From Inia geoffrensis (Eukaryota > Chordata > Mammalia > Artiodactyla > Iniidae), in contig CM070905.1 of the NCBI GenBank assembly GCA_036417435.1, positions 18,205,592 to 18,269,591 of the forward strand: 64,000 bases of DNA, in the 5' to 3' direction. The notes beneath the pieces are model-generated. The model made no database searches. It saw only the letters and a list, made by a program, of their open reading frames with translations, and was not told the DNA's origin. Below are positions 37,425 to 49,797 of the stretch, in pieces. Numbering within the stretch: the first letter of the stretch is position 1; each line of letters starts with the position of its first letter. Position numbers and translations under genes: made by a program.

Positions 37425-39984
37425 AAAAGTCTTAGTGTCAAATATAGGACAACAATGCTTCCCTAAAGGACAGATCAATGAAATGTGACTCAGTTTAGTG
37501 AATAGGGAAAGGCCAACAATTCTATATTAGGCTCATGAGTATTTACTGAGAAAATGACATTTAAAGTTATTAGAGCATTGTCAGTGGGAGGAGCCACCCC
37601 CAAAGGATGTCCCAAAGGCATGTGTGCGGCGTACACACACAGTCATTCAGAAGCTTTGTGAGTCTCCAAGAAGGCAGACATTCCACACTGGCTTGTGAAT
37701 ATGAATCAGGAAACCTGGCTGTGCCCACGGCTATACTGCATTGGCCATGGGACTTGCTCTGACCATGAGTTCCAGTAGCTGAAGCCTGATCATTCCCCAC
37801 GGGAAGAAAGGACCTCTCAAGTCTGAACTTCAACACTACAAAGTGATGGAACAGAGTCATATTAATCTGACCTGGGAGTGCTTAGTGGCAGCTTCCATGC
37901 TATGCTTGGAGATAGAAGAGGGTTAGCAAAAAAATACAGGAGGTAGATGCCAATACCTCACATTTCTCTCAATTCCTTCCCATCAGAAGTTGGAAACAGC
38001 TACTAGTCAAAGCCATCTTGCCAGTGTCTCTGTGGGTAGGTACCTGGAAAATTTAGCTCACTGGCCAAAGATGGCAAAGTTTTAATGCATTTATTGTAAA
38101 TTTGTTTCTCATTTGAATGCTATTTTCTCTGTAGATGGCATTATGTTGCTACTACGTACAGAAAGTCCCCTTGAGTTTAGAGCTGGAAAGTGTATGTTTT
38201 CCTGGGTAAGAAGAACCAAATGGTTATGGACAAGAAAGATATTTGACTTTTGAATATAGTCAATAATCAGGGACTAAAGTCAAACTGAGTCAACCAGTGT
38301 TTTCTAGTCTGTTTGTGGATCCTGGCCTGCTTCAAGAGCTTATGTGCGTGAGTAAGTGCACCTGCACACCTGCCATCAGCCTGTCTCTGTTCCCGTCACA
38401 TGATTGGCCTTGGTGTGGCTCATGAACAGAGCAGAAACTCTTTGTTTTCCTGTTACTCTGGTGCATGCCTTTCCCCCCATAACTCCCTCTTGTATCATCA
38501 ACCCTTAAAAAGTCCTTATATCCCTCTATATTCTCTCTACTCTCACTATCAAGCCTATTATTGGTTTTGGCCTTTTGCAATGTCTGTGGAAAGGAAAAAT
38601 AATTCAGTACAAGCAAGTGTGATTTAGCTGGTCCTTTAGAAATATTTTCATGTGCTCTAGTCAAAACAGATTCTGTAATGCATGGGGTAAATCATTAAGA
38701 TAACCGAAAATAGCTAATTTCACTGTACCATGGGCAGTCTTGTCATTTTTACTTCTAGTTTCAGAGTTAGGTTTCTAAATTAGTTTAATCTACTTTGTAG
38801 CTAACCTAAACCCACCTAGGGACATATCCAGAAGCGTCTACTGAAGTGATTTTATTTTATCTCCAGACATCTTAACCACTTGCCCAACTGATAAAGATAT
38901 CCAAAAAAGTGATCAAAAAATAACAGTTCAATTTGGTTATTGAATGACTCAGAACACTAGGTTGACTATTTTTGATCCAAATGTTAGTAGCCATAACCCC
39001 CAATAACATTGTATTATGGTAACATTGTATTATGGGCTTGTGCTCTCTAGAGCTACACTTTGGAACAAAGTGTCCAATGGCCCTTTTCAGACCCCATTTT
39101 ATTTGACCTCACGGAGGTCTTTGACACTGTTGACAATACCTTCCTTTGTGAAGTTCTCCGCCTACCGTTTATTTTGTAGTTTCCTTTGTGTCTTCCTCAG
39201 CGCTAGTCTTTTCTTACTCAACATACTTGCCTTGGGTAATCCCATCTATGTTTATTACTTGTTAGTCGATTTTTAGGTGATGATTTTCTAATTCATATTC
39301 CTAGCTCAGGCTGTTCTCCTGAATTTCGAAATGACCTTTCTTCTTTGGTAATGAAATTTCCAGTGAGGAAGTTGAGAATAATAAGTTATTCTGGACATCT
39401 GATGAATCCATCACTCTTCCAAAATTCAAAACTTCTCCCCATGTTGGTACTACACCCTCATATCTTCTTATTTTCAAAGATGGATGGTTTAAAATACTTT
39501 TAAAAAATTCCTCAGTCATATCATCCTATCCTTGCTACAGACAGCAATTTCACAGTTTCAGGATGTGAAGTTGGGTTAATATTAAAAGTCAAATGAAGAG
39601 GCATTTACTAACTAAATTAAATCTCAAGAGATGAATAGCTTGCATGAACACAGAGAAAACATGAAAATTTTAACTTCATTATTTATGCCTTTGAAATGGA
39701 ATCACTGTTTTTTCTGGCAGAGAATTTCACTGTCTACATGCATGGAAAATAAAGTTCCAATAACACCCGTGTGTCTAGAAGTCGATTTTGGTTGAAAGCA
39801 CAATTCTCTGCTGTTAGGTTTAAAACAACTGAACTGAATTTACCAACCTGAGAAGAAACCTGTCTAACTCATTTCATTTCATATACATATTTATTTTCTT
39901 TAAAGGTTTCAAAGCGTCAGAAAGAGAAAGAGGCTGGCCCTGCCCACCGGGAGCTGGATGATACAATAGAGGACTCATCCAGAG

Positions 39985-40151
39985 CAGTAGTTCTCAATCT
40001 TGGCTACACATTAGAATCATCTGGGGGAACTTTTAAAAATCCTTCTGCCCAAGCTGTGCCCCAGATCAATTAAATCAGACCCGCTGGGGTATAATCCAGG
40101 CATTAAATCTCCCCAAGTGATTCCAGTCTGCAGCCAGGTTGAGAAATACTG
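39985..40151. mobile_element. MER5-type hAT element
   Basis: 167 bp with ends CAGTAGTTCTCAAT and GTTGAGAAATACTG (inverted, one mismatch). The interior TACACATTAGAATCATCTGG and AAATCAGACCCGCTGGGGTA is typical of MER5. Confidence 0.85.
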
Positions 40152-41579
40152 ATTCATAATGAGTGACCGAGGAACAGTTCAGGCCAGATGCAGTCACGTT
40201 AAAAGGCAGCGTAGAGTCATTCAGTAAACAGTGGACAGAGGAGTCATGGGCAAGTATTTAGAGATCAGAGTGGAAATAGATGAGGCCACTTGTCCTTAGG
40301 ATCCTAAACTTTCTTTTTGTTTCTTTTATTTTTTAAAATTAGGGTACATCAATATTGGCAAGCAGAAAGTGAAAGTTGATATTTTTGGGCAGATAAATGT
40401 TTAAACTTATTAAACATTGGTTAAATACACTGAATGGTCTACCCCTTGTTCTCTCCATGATCAAATTTGACTGAGTCTGAGGTCACCTTCCTTCTGGTGG
40501 CAGCCCCTCAACCTCCTTTTAGGATGAAAACTTCACTTCACTCCACATTCCCATCTTTCCTCCATCATGGATGGTCTGTGTCAAGATGATACTCTTAAAG
40601 CTCAGCTAAGCTTTAAGCGAGAAAACAATTCTTAGTGTCTGTTTTATAGAATTCGAACTGTAAAAAGAGAAAAAAAAAACTAGTTCGGGAGCCAGCCAAA
40701 CCAACGAGGTACCTGCCAAACCACACCTTATCCTCCTCGATCAGCAAAAATACCATCCACCGCCTGGCTCCTCTTTACCTCACCAATAGGAGCTTGTTCA
40801 TTCCCTTATTAGGACACTGGCAGTGGCGAGGGAGACTGCTCGTGTCTGAGGCCCAGAGTGGCTTCTACAACATGTGCAGTTCATCAAAAATGAGCAGAGG
40901 GTAACAGGCACCGAGGGAGGGGACTGGAAAATTTAAATCCTCGCTGTATGGGAGAAGAATCCATCTTGGTAGGCCACAATTATGGTTTTGGATTAAAAAA
41001 AAATTTTTTTTAAGGTCAAACCAAAAAAAACACAATCCTAATATTTTTTTAATGCATGTTTTTGGAAGGGTATTTTTGAAACTTAGTAATGAAGTCAAGA
41101 GAATTTTAAGTTGAATGCTTCCAGGGTGTTGAATATGTATAATCAGTGAGTGTCTGGTCTTAACCTTAAGAAGGGCTGGGCTTGGATGGTCTGTCCCAGT
41201 TCTAAGCAAACGCTTGAACCTACAGATATCATTTGCTTTTTTTTTTTTTTGAACCTGAAGCAAAATAAAAGCCCTGTCCCCCCCTTCTGTCTTTCTGCTT
41301 CTCACCTGTCTACAGGGGTCCCCCCTCCATGCTCTGACCCTTGTCCTACCTAGCTAACCACCTTCTTCCTTTGTTCACAGTCTTCCACTGCTTAAACCAA
41401 GCTTTTTTTCTACGATATTAGTACAGCTGGGGGCAGCTTCTAAGTCAAAATGAGATGCCGTCCTGTTGTGATGTGTCAGCAGGGCTGTCCTGTTAATCCC
41501 ATCCTGTTTAGTGGCTAAGCTGTTTTCAGAGCCAACTCAGAAACTCAGATCCATCCGAACAATAATTGGAATCACAATT

Positions 41580-41780
41580 CTAACTTCCTAGAGTTTCTAA
41601 AACACTTCCACCATGTACATGCTCTAATTTTATCTTTAGAATGTCAGTGAGGCAGACACTGCTATCATTCCTGCTTTGCAGTTGAGGAAATAGGCTCAGA
41701 GGAGCTGAGTGACTTATATTCAAGAGTCAGGACATCATTATAATTTGGGACTTTTCTGATTGATGCTCTCTTCCATCTCA
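41580..41780 (-). repeat. MIR fragment
   Basis: TGCAGTTGAGGAAATAGGCT, then CAGAGGAGCTGAGTGACTT, antisense MIR. Confidence 0.8.
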
Positions 41781-42187
41781 GAGATGTCATAGAATTGTGG
41801 TGTTCTGCTCAGATGAAGCTCTGAAGCCTACCAGAGAGAGGTTATGTCTTCAAGTTCCCCCAAGGACCTTTAAACAAAAGGGGTTTAGGCGCCTGGGAGA
41901 CTGTAGGAGGCCCCAGGAATCACTTTGTCCTCTGGGGTTGGGCTGCTGCTAACAACCAACTCTGCTAAATTTGACTCTGTGTTAAAGTTGTAAGTTTAAC
42001 ATTTCTAAGACTAATGATCTAAATACAATAGCCATTGTCCCTTTGAAATAATAACATTGGTGACAAAAAAAGAGGAATGTACTAGACCTGCCAGCCTTGG
42101 CTGTGAATGAGTGAAGCAAACATACAGATTGTTTAAAAAAAAATGAGGAAGCTTATTCAATGGTGATAACTCCCATTTGTGCAGTCC

Positions 42188-42674
42188 AGGCATACCTCGG
42201 AGATACTGCAGTTTCAGTTCCAGACCGCCGAAATACAGCAAATATCACAGTAAAACGAGATACACAAATTTGGGGGCTTACACAAATTTTGTGGCTTCCC
42301 AGTGCACGTAAAAGTTATGTTTACATTATACTGTAGTCTATTAAGTGTGCAATAGCATTATGTCTAAAAAACAATTTATGTACCTTAATTAAAAATGCCT
42401 TATTGCTAACAATGCCAAAAAATTATAATAGTAATATCAAAGATCACTGATCACAGATCTCTATAACAAATACAGTGATAATGAAAACGTTTGAAATATC
42501 GCAAGAATTACCAAAGTGTGACACAGAGATAAGAAGTGAGCAAATGCTGTTGATTAAATGGCACCAATAGACTTGCTCAACGCAGCGCTGCCATAAACCT
42601 TCAACTTGTAAAAACCGCAGTATCTGTGAAGCTCAATAAAGCGAAACACAATAAAATGAGATCTGCCCGTACTG
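42188..42674. mobile_element. Tigger/mariner-type nonautonomous DNA transposon
   Basis: Begins CAGGCATACCTCGGAGATAC and ends GCAATAAAGCGAAA-like sequence, then CAATAAAATGAGATCTGCCCG, which is the inverted form of the start with a few changes. The interior GTTATGTTTACATTATACTG and TCTATTAAGTGTGCAATAGC are characteristic. No transposase frame. Confidence 0.85.
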
Positions 42675-42679
42675 ACTAG

Positions 42680-42860
42680 GTGTCAGGCAATGGGCAGGAT
42701 GCATTTCATCTAATCCTTACAATAGCACTGAATAGACATGATGGTTCTTATTTTACAGTCTAGAGGAACAAACCGGGCACAGAGAAGTTGAGAAACTTGC
42801 CCAGGACCATATACATAGGATCTTAACTTGCATCTGGCCAGCCCCAAAGTCTGGGCTCTT
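42680..42860 (-). repeat. MIR fragment
   Basis: TAGGTGTCAGGCAATGGGCA, TTATTTTACAGTCTAGAGGA and AACTTGCCCAGGACCATATA, antisense MIR, directly after the Tigger element. Confidence 0.8.
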
Positions 42861-43046
42861 TGCACAACAATGACATAGTACATCCCTTTCTTTCCAGGGC
42901 TCAATTCTCTAACTTGGACAGGGCAGGATTTAGAAGTTAAGATATGGAGAAGTTCAAAATTATTCCAAGAGTTTATTTCTTTAAATTGACATAAGAAAGT
43001 CATGTGATTATTAATAACAGTGAAATGAGACAAGTTGCCAGTTTTT

Positions 43047-43253
43047 TGGGGTTCTTTTTTGCGGTACGCGGGCCTCTCACTGTTGTGGTCTCTCCTGCTG
43101 CGGAGCACAGGCTCCGGACGCGCAGGCTCAGCGGCCATGGCTCACGGGCCCAGCCGCTCCGCGGCATGTGGGATCTTCCCAGACCGGGGCACAAAGCCGT
43201 GTCCCCTGCATCGGCAGGCGGACTCTCAACCACTGCGCCACCAGGGAAGCCCA
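43047..43253 (-). mobile_element. CHR-type cetacean SINE
   Basis: Minus-oriented short-subtype copy. A long flanking duplication of about 24 bp (TGAAATGAGA.AAGTTGCCAG type, with 2 mismatches) lies at 43021-43046 and from 43254. It lies about 1 kb from an oppositely oriented copy at 44215. Confidence 0.94.
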
Positions 43254-43664
43254 TGAAATGAGAGGAGTTGCCAGTTTTATGGAAATACCTTTCCACTATG
43301 GGGGAAATGTACACTCATTGCCTCTTTGTAGGGCCCTTAAAGCAATATGTAGTCCCCTGGGCTGGTTATTTAAGGTAGAGTCATGAAAGATCAAAGACCC
43401 TCACTAGACCACTCCTTTCACCCCGTCCAGCCCTGCTCCACCAGGAGGAGGAGTTTGCTCATCAAGCAGGATCTGATATCATATTACAGTTGCTGCCAGA
43501 TTCTCCCACTCAAAGACCAGAGGTTAGAGCTGTGAAAGCACAGGCCGGGAATAACATCCGTTAAGTGTTAGCTGGAGAAAGCAAGGGAGCCACCAGGAGC
43601 CAGCTTGGAGCCAGGAGCCAGCCATTACACACCCACACAGGGAGGAAGCGGGCTAGCGAATCAA

Positions 43665-43840
43665 CCTCTCTGGCCTCATTTTCCTCATCTGTAAAATGGA
43701 GACAATGGTGCTGTTGAAGAATTAAATAAACTCATATTTGTAAAGTACCAGCACAGTGCTTGGCACACTGTAAGTACTGTATGAGTGTTAACCATTATTA
43801 TTATTATTGTTACTATTATTATTCTCTTCCTCCTCCTCAT
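43665..43840 (+). repeat. MIR fragment ending in ATT repeats
   Basis: CATTTTCCTCATCTGTAAAA, GCACAGTGCTTGGCACACTG and the terminal ATTATTATTATTATTG, sense MIR. Confidence 0.88.
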
Positions 43841-44214
43841 CATATGGGAAATAGGTTCTGCGCTTAGATATCTTCTAAGGTGTGCTGCTGTTTCCAAGCT
43901 TGAAGGGGAGAACTGGGCAGAAACATTTTTCTAACTCAAGGATCTTACACTCATTTTCATTGAGAATATTAACACCAGAGAAGGCTGAGACATGCAAAAC
44001 AAATATAGGAAAAAATTCTTTTGTTGTTATTCCCTTATTCCTCCTCTATTGACTACCCTGTCTCTGTCTTTCTTTTTTGAGCAGTGGAGTGTGGAGAGGA
44101 AGAGTAATGGCTAAAAATGTGCAATAAATGTGCAATAAGTGGAAGTGCCCTTTATCTCTCATTTTCCCTGTCTCTCTCTTAGTCCATGTCACTTCTCATT
44201 AAAATGTGGATAGA

Positions 44215-44416
44215 GGGCTTCCCTGGTGGTGCAGTGGTTGAGAGTCCGCCTGCCGATGCAGGGGACACGGGTTCGTGCCCCGGTCCGGGAAGATCCCACA
44301 TGCCGCGGAGCGGCTGGGCCCATGAGCCATGGCCGCTGAGCCTGTGCGTCCCGAGCCTGTGCTCCGCAACGGGAGAGGACACAACAGTGAGAGGCCCGCG
44401 TACCGCAAAAAAAAAA
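44215..44416 (+). mobile_element. CHR-type cetacean SINE
   Basis: Plus-oriented short-subtype copy ending in an A13 tail. The target duplication is near AAATGTGGATAGA (left) and AAAAGTGGATGGA (right), slightly diverged. Confidence 0.94.
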
Positions 44417-44742
44417 AAAGTGGATGGAAATTTACCATCAGACAGCTTTATCTTCCTATGCCAGAAAACACTCGTGTCCCAGTGGAAGAGGATAATCCCC
44501 TTTTCTATTCTTCTTTGGGGCTGGCTTAACACCCAAACTTAGTGGAGAATTGATGGTTCAGAGCTCTACGCATGGAGGTTGGTTCTGAGTGTCACTGGAA
44601 TGGCTTTAGACAGATGGCCTGGCACTGCCCCCATATCCTTCAGCCAGCTGGCATTTTAATTGTACTGGAAAATTATCCCACTTATTGCTTATGAATTAAA
44701 CTATGCAATGTCACATTAGAGTATTTTAAATCTTTCAGTACT

Positions 44743-45166
44743 TGTTATGGGTTGAAGTGTGTCCTCTAAAAATGATTGGTTGGTTGATCACCTAATCCCC
44801 AGGACCTTAGAAGGTGTTCTTATTTGGAAATAAGGCATTTACAGAGGTAATCAAGTTACGATGGGTCATTAGGGTGGGCCCTCATCCAATAGGACTGGTG
44901 TCCTTATAAAAAGGAGGAAATCTGGACATAGAAACAGACATGCATGGAAGGTACACTAAGTCAAGAAACACAGAGAGAATGTCATGTGAACACAGAGGAC
45001 TGGGGTGGTGGATCTGCATGCCAAGGACGGTCAAACTAAGAGAAGCTAGGAGAGCGGCCTGGGGCAGATTCTCCCTTACAGCCCTCAGAAGGAAACAACC
45101 CTGCCTGTTAGTTTAAGGCACCCAGTATGTAGTACGTTGTTACAGCAGCCCTAGGAAACTAATACA
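44743..45166 (+). mobile_element. MaLR (MLT1-type) solo LTR with 5-bp target duplication
   Basis: Starts TGTTATGGGTTGAAGTGTGT and contains GGTGTCCTTATAAAAAGGAG, which includes the usual TATA-like stretch. It ends CAGCCCTAGGAAACTAATACA. It is flanked by GTACT on both sides (44738-44742 and 45167-45171), the 5-bp duplication usual for this ERVL-related family. There is no internal region, so it is a solo LTR; nothing in it codes. Confidence 0.88.
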
Positions 45167-45985
45167 GTACTCAATTTAAGGATCGAATGGTTCTACTTTG
45201 TTAATAATTTTTTTCGACAATTATTAGCACCTTTTACTGTTTATTTAGGTGAGTGGTTCATTACATTGAACTAGTAGCCTATCTGATTTATTAAGATGCC
45301 TTCCGTTGTAACTTATAATTTTACTCCCTCATATGTTCAGTTTTCACCTTTGCTGTGTTCCTTTTGCTCCTCTGTTACCTGAGGATCTTGGTTTGATATT
45401 TACCTGTAGCTCTAGGTGGGCTCCTAAAACTAGACTTCTTAAGCTTCTAGGTGGAGGGAAAGTTTTACAGGGTCTCCCTCCCAACCTGCAAATCTTCAGA
45501 TCTAAGAGAGTCAGATTTGTAATGCTTCCCTGGGTCAAACTGAATGTTTGAGTAAGGTCAGAAATTTAAAAATGTATTTTTAATACATTTATTAAAATGT
45601 ATTAAATGTATTACTCTCCCTCCAGAGTAAGTGGAAAATAAGTCTTTCCCGTAATACTAACTCACACAGGCCTGAGACGGTTCAATCTCTGACTTCAAGG
45701 CTGTTTCCGTTGGGGTGAGAAGAGACTGTACATACTTCCTGGGTGTCCCTCACTCACTGAGGTTAAAAAGAAAGCCCCAGTGATGCTTGAGTCTGAGGAC
45801 CTTTTGTCCTTTTGTGATCAGGAAGTATCCACTACTCAGCAAACTCATATCAGAATACCATTTCCACATTATGCCTCTCCAGGATGCATAAGGTTTGCTC
45901 AACTTATGGAGACCTCAGCAAACTTTAAAATGTAGAGGTAAGGGCCAGGTTTGTTGCATTTAATTCTAGGAACTCTGTATACTAA

Positions 45986-46452
45986 TATAATGGGTCAAAT
46001 TGTGTCGTCTCCAAAAATATGTTGAAGTCCTGACCCACAGTACCTCAGGATGTGACCTTATTTGGAATCAAGATGTAATCAAGTTACGATAAGGTCATGA
46101 GGGTGAGCTCTAATCCAAAATGATTGGCATCCTTATAAAAAGGAGAAATTTGGACACAGAGGCAGACAGAGGGAAGATGACCTGAAAAGAAATAGGGAGA
46201 ACGTCATGTGACGTAATGGAAGCATTGAAGCTCTACTGCCATAAACCAAGGCCCAGCTGGGGCCACCAGAATCCAGAAAAGACCAGGAAGAATCCTCCCC
46301 CTATAGGATTCAGAGGGAGCATGGTCCTGCAGAGACACCTTGATGTCAGGCGTCTCTCCTCTAAAACTGTGAGACAGAGACACTGAGTTTCTGTTGTTCT
46401 AAGCCACCCAGTTTGTGGTACTTTGTTATGGCAGCCCTAGGAAATTAATACA
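45986..46452 (+). mobile_element. MaLR (MLT1-type) solo LTR
   Basis: Contains TATGTTGAAGTCCTGACCC, GGCATCCTTATAAAAAGGAG, and near the end AAGCCACCCAGTTTGTGGTA and CAGCCCTAGGAAATTAATACA. The flanks ACTAA and ACTCA look like a decayed 5-bp duplication. It has the same orientation as the LTR at 44743 but its own flanks, so it was probably a separate insertion. Confidence 0.85.
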
Positions 46453-46569
46453 ACTCATCACAGTCACTCATGCTTGTGTGAATACCTGGAAGCTACCTCA
46501 GATTCATCCCCTAGACACCCAGTTAATGCCAATAATTATCACTGTTAATCACCCCACACACATTTTTTT

Positions 46570-46772
46570 TTTGGTGTGTGTGCGGTACGCGGGCCTCTCA
46601 CTGTTGTGGCCTCTCCCGTTGAGGAGCACAGGCTCCGGATGCGTAGGCTCAGCGGCCATGGCTCACGGGCCCAGCCGCTCCGCGGCATGTGGGATCTTCC
46701 CAGACCGGGGCACGAACCCACGTCCCCTGCATCGGCAGGCGGACTCTCAACCACTGCGCCACCAGGGAAGCG
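46570..46772 (-). mobile_element. CHR-type cetacean SINE
   Basis: Minus-oriented short-subtype copy with imperfect duplication CCCCACACA...TTTTTTT on both sides. The tail is interrupted by GGTGTGTGTG. It lies about 100 bp past a MaLR LTR and directly before a MIR fragment. Confidence 0.93.
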
Positions 46773-46782
46773 CCCCCCACAC

Positions 46783-46965
46783 ATTTTTTTGAGCACTTAC
46801 TAAGTGCCAGGCATTGTGCTAACTACTTTACATATCTTTTCCTCATTTTATAGACGAATAAACTAAGAAACTCAGTGAGATTAAGTAATTAGCTAAAGGG
46901 CACATAGTTAATAAAATGATGCGACTAGGATTTGGGTCCAACTTTATCTGGATTTCAAAGTTAAT
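46783..46965 (-). repeat. MIR fragment
   Basis: GAGCACTTACTAAGTGCCAG, TTTCCTCATTTTATAGACGA and AAAGGGCACATAGTTAATAA, antisense MIR. Confidence 0.88.
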
Positions 46966-47429
46966 ATTCTTTATTTATACTCTCCTTACTTATCAAGCTT
47001 ACTTAAAGATTGGTGACATCGAAGTCTTTGGCAAACAAACCCCTACTTCTTACTACATCCTCCTTCACAATGTGTCTGGTTTAGGCCAATTTAGAAAAGT
47101 AGTAATTTTATATTTTGCCCCAAGTCTATTTTTAGCAAATTTCTTTTAACTTCAGAGTTATCCAAAGTACAGCAGTATAGGTTATCATTTTTAAGTAGGA
47201 AGTCAATGGAGCAATGAAAATCTGAGATGAAGAGCTCCTCTGATTTTTCTAGAGTAGATGGATTTTTTGAACACATGTCAATCACAAACTGAATTCATCT
47301 GCCTTTTGCCCCAGCATCAGTCGCTTTGTTGGTGTAAGATATCACCCATTTCTCTCCTGGGGTTTTTAGGAAAGGGAGTGCTCAGACGGAAGGGGAAGGT
47401 AGAAAATTTAACACTGATTAAACATGCAC

Positions 47430-47605
47430 TGTGGTTTACACACCTTCACATAACTAATTCTTTTAATTTTCACTAAACCTGCAAGACAGATACTATAATT
47501 TTCCCCCCCCACATATGAAGAAACTTAGGCCTAGTGAAATTAAGAGACCTGCTCAAGTCACACAGTTAGCAATGATCGAGGTCTAAACGCAGATGTGGGA
47601 GTCAG
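47430..47605 (-). repeat. MIR fragment
   Basis: ACATATGAAGAAACTTAGGC and CTCAAGTCACACAGTTAGCA, antisense MIR, with a short C run inside. Confidence 0.8.
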
Positions 47606-48184
47606 GATACCCGACTCTAGTTTTCATGTGCCAAGAATGGGACCATTTAGTGCTTTGAAAGGTGGGTCTGGTCAGTAGAAAGAGTATTGAGACACTTTTT
47701 CCCAGCCAACAGTGCTGTTTAGCTCCAGAAAGACTACTGGAGAGATGGCAGAGGTGAGCGATCAGTTCCTCTTTAAAGCCATCTCTTCTGTTCCACAAGT
47801 TCAGTGTACCTAGGCCACCTTGGACCTTAATTCACTCATTAAAAAGTTGTGTGAACACCATTATTTTCAATTCAATTCTTAGACATATCAGAATAATTCA
47901 TTAAGTAGCTATGGAAATTACACAAAATCTATAAATATCATGAAATCATATTAAAGGTAGGTTGAAAAAATTACTTAAATTTTATGTATTTCATGCATTT
48001 TTCTCTGGAAACTATGTGAGGTAATTATAAACTATGGCCTTTGGTGGGGTATTGCTGATCTGTGTAAAGAATGTTTTCACTCTTTACAGAGGAAATGTGG
48101 CAAATTTATTTTCTTCTTCTTGGGATGAATATAGTCCTTATTTTATTATATTTTTTTTAATTATTATTTTTTAAGTTTTTTAAG

Positions 48185-48381
48185 TTTTTGCGGTACGCGG
48201 GCCTCTCACTGTTGTGGCCTCTCCCGTTGCAGGGCACAGGCTCCGGACGCTCAGGCTCAGTGGCCATGGCTCACGGGCCCAGCCTCTCCGCGGCATGTGG
48301 GATCTTCCCGGACCGGGGCACGAACCCGTGTCCCCTGCATCGGCAGGCGGACTCTCAACCACTGCGCCACCAGGGGAGCCC
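48185..48381 (-). mobile_element. CHR-type cetacean SINE
   Basis: Minus-oriented short-subtype copy inside an AT-rich stretch. The flanking duplication is hard to set because both sides are T/A-rich (ATTATATT-like on both sides). Confidence 0.92.
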
Positions 48382-49204
48382 TCATTATATTATTTTTTAT
48401 ATTATCTCAGTTGCATACAAAGTGAAAGATACAGTGATTTGGAGAATCGAGTTCTAGAAAAGGTGAATGTAGACATTCCTTGTAAATATCAGAAAGAAGT
48501 CATGGAAGTAAAAGACATGGAGAGCTGAGGTAGCAGAGGCAGAGCTAGCCTGGAAGAGGCAAATGTCTAGTGTGGGTTAGGCCCTAAATAGGAATTAATC
48601 AGCATAGAAAATATCAGCCTAAAATACCAGGCCCCTAAATAGGAATATCAGGACTTGAAAGAAGCATTCTAATCAATGTCTGCATGAGATGAGGTTTGCA
48701 ATAAGGTTACAAAGAAAAAGTGAAAGATCAGTGAGAAAAGTACCATATTTTTTCTACAAGTTTATTGTTTTAAACCCTTCTTAATAAAGTTATCTCCTTT
48801 ACTGGTTACTTTTATTTAATGTCAGTTGTTTTTAATAAAAAGCAGTCTTAATAGCAGTGGAAATGAGTGTTTATAAATCCAGTGGTCTAGAGCAGATACT
48901 ATCAGGCAAAGCATACTCCTTCACAAGTTGGCTCTTGAGTTAAAAATCCACTGACCGCCTAGTTGCTTCCTTGATTTTACAACCAGAGAAAGTATTTAAG
49001 GGCAGAGGAAAGAGGATGACCTGACTGAGCTTCTTAAATACAACCCTAGTTACAACATCACAAACAAATGCCACTCAGATTTTCATTTGTGAAGTTGCAT
49101 AATATTACAGCCCACGCAAGGATCTTTCCACAACTCTATAAAGAACAAATGGTCTCTCCAAGTTGTTCCTCTGATATTAAATTTTAATCGGGAAAAATAA
49201 GGCT

Positions 49205-49420
49205 ATTTAATAATAACTCGCATTTGTTATGTACTTAGTTTTTTCCCATATACTTTAACGCACATCATTGTACTGGATGGTCTTACCACTCTGCAAATTA
49301 CACCGAGCAGGCATGAGCATCCTCATCTTACAGCTGCGTTGCAGCGAGATGAAGTGGCTTCCTGGAAATCCCAGTGCTGATTAGTGAAGGAGCTAGACCG
49401 GAATCCAGACCCTCTGATTC
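49205..49420 (-). repeat. MIR fragment
   Basis: GCATCCTCATCTTACAGCTG, then GAAGGAGCTAGACCGGAATC, antisense MIR. Confidence 0.75.
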
Positions 49421-49627
49421 CCACCTGAAAAGCCTCTCCTTAAACTTCCAGGCTGATCCCTGAGGCAGGCAGCCAGTGTGGTCAGGGTTACCAAGATTAT
49501 GTAATATGTTCAGTCGTTTTCAAAGTTCAGTTTGCAGCTTCTGAAATCTACTTAGTAGTTTATGACTAGCATTTTTTAATGCTATATAAAATATAGAAAA
49601 TCAGAGGGCAAGAAACTAAGTCACTAT

Positions 49628-49723
49628 ATCAAAGAGATATCTGTACTCTCACGTTATTGCAGCATTGCTCACCATAGCCAAGGTATGGAAGCAACCTAAG
49701 TGTTCATCAATGGATGAATGGAG

Positions 49724-49797
<74 letters not shown>

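Noticed and set aside
40865..41305. 146-codon minus-strand frame
   Set aside because: Passes through poly-T/A stretches, with no recognisable domain and no splice or promoter support.
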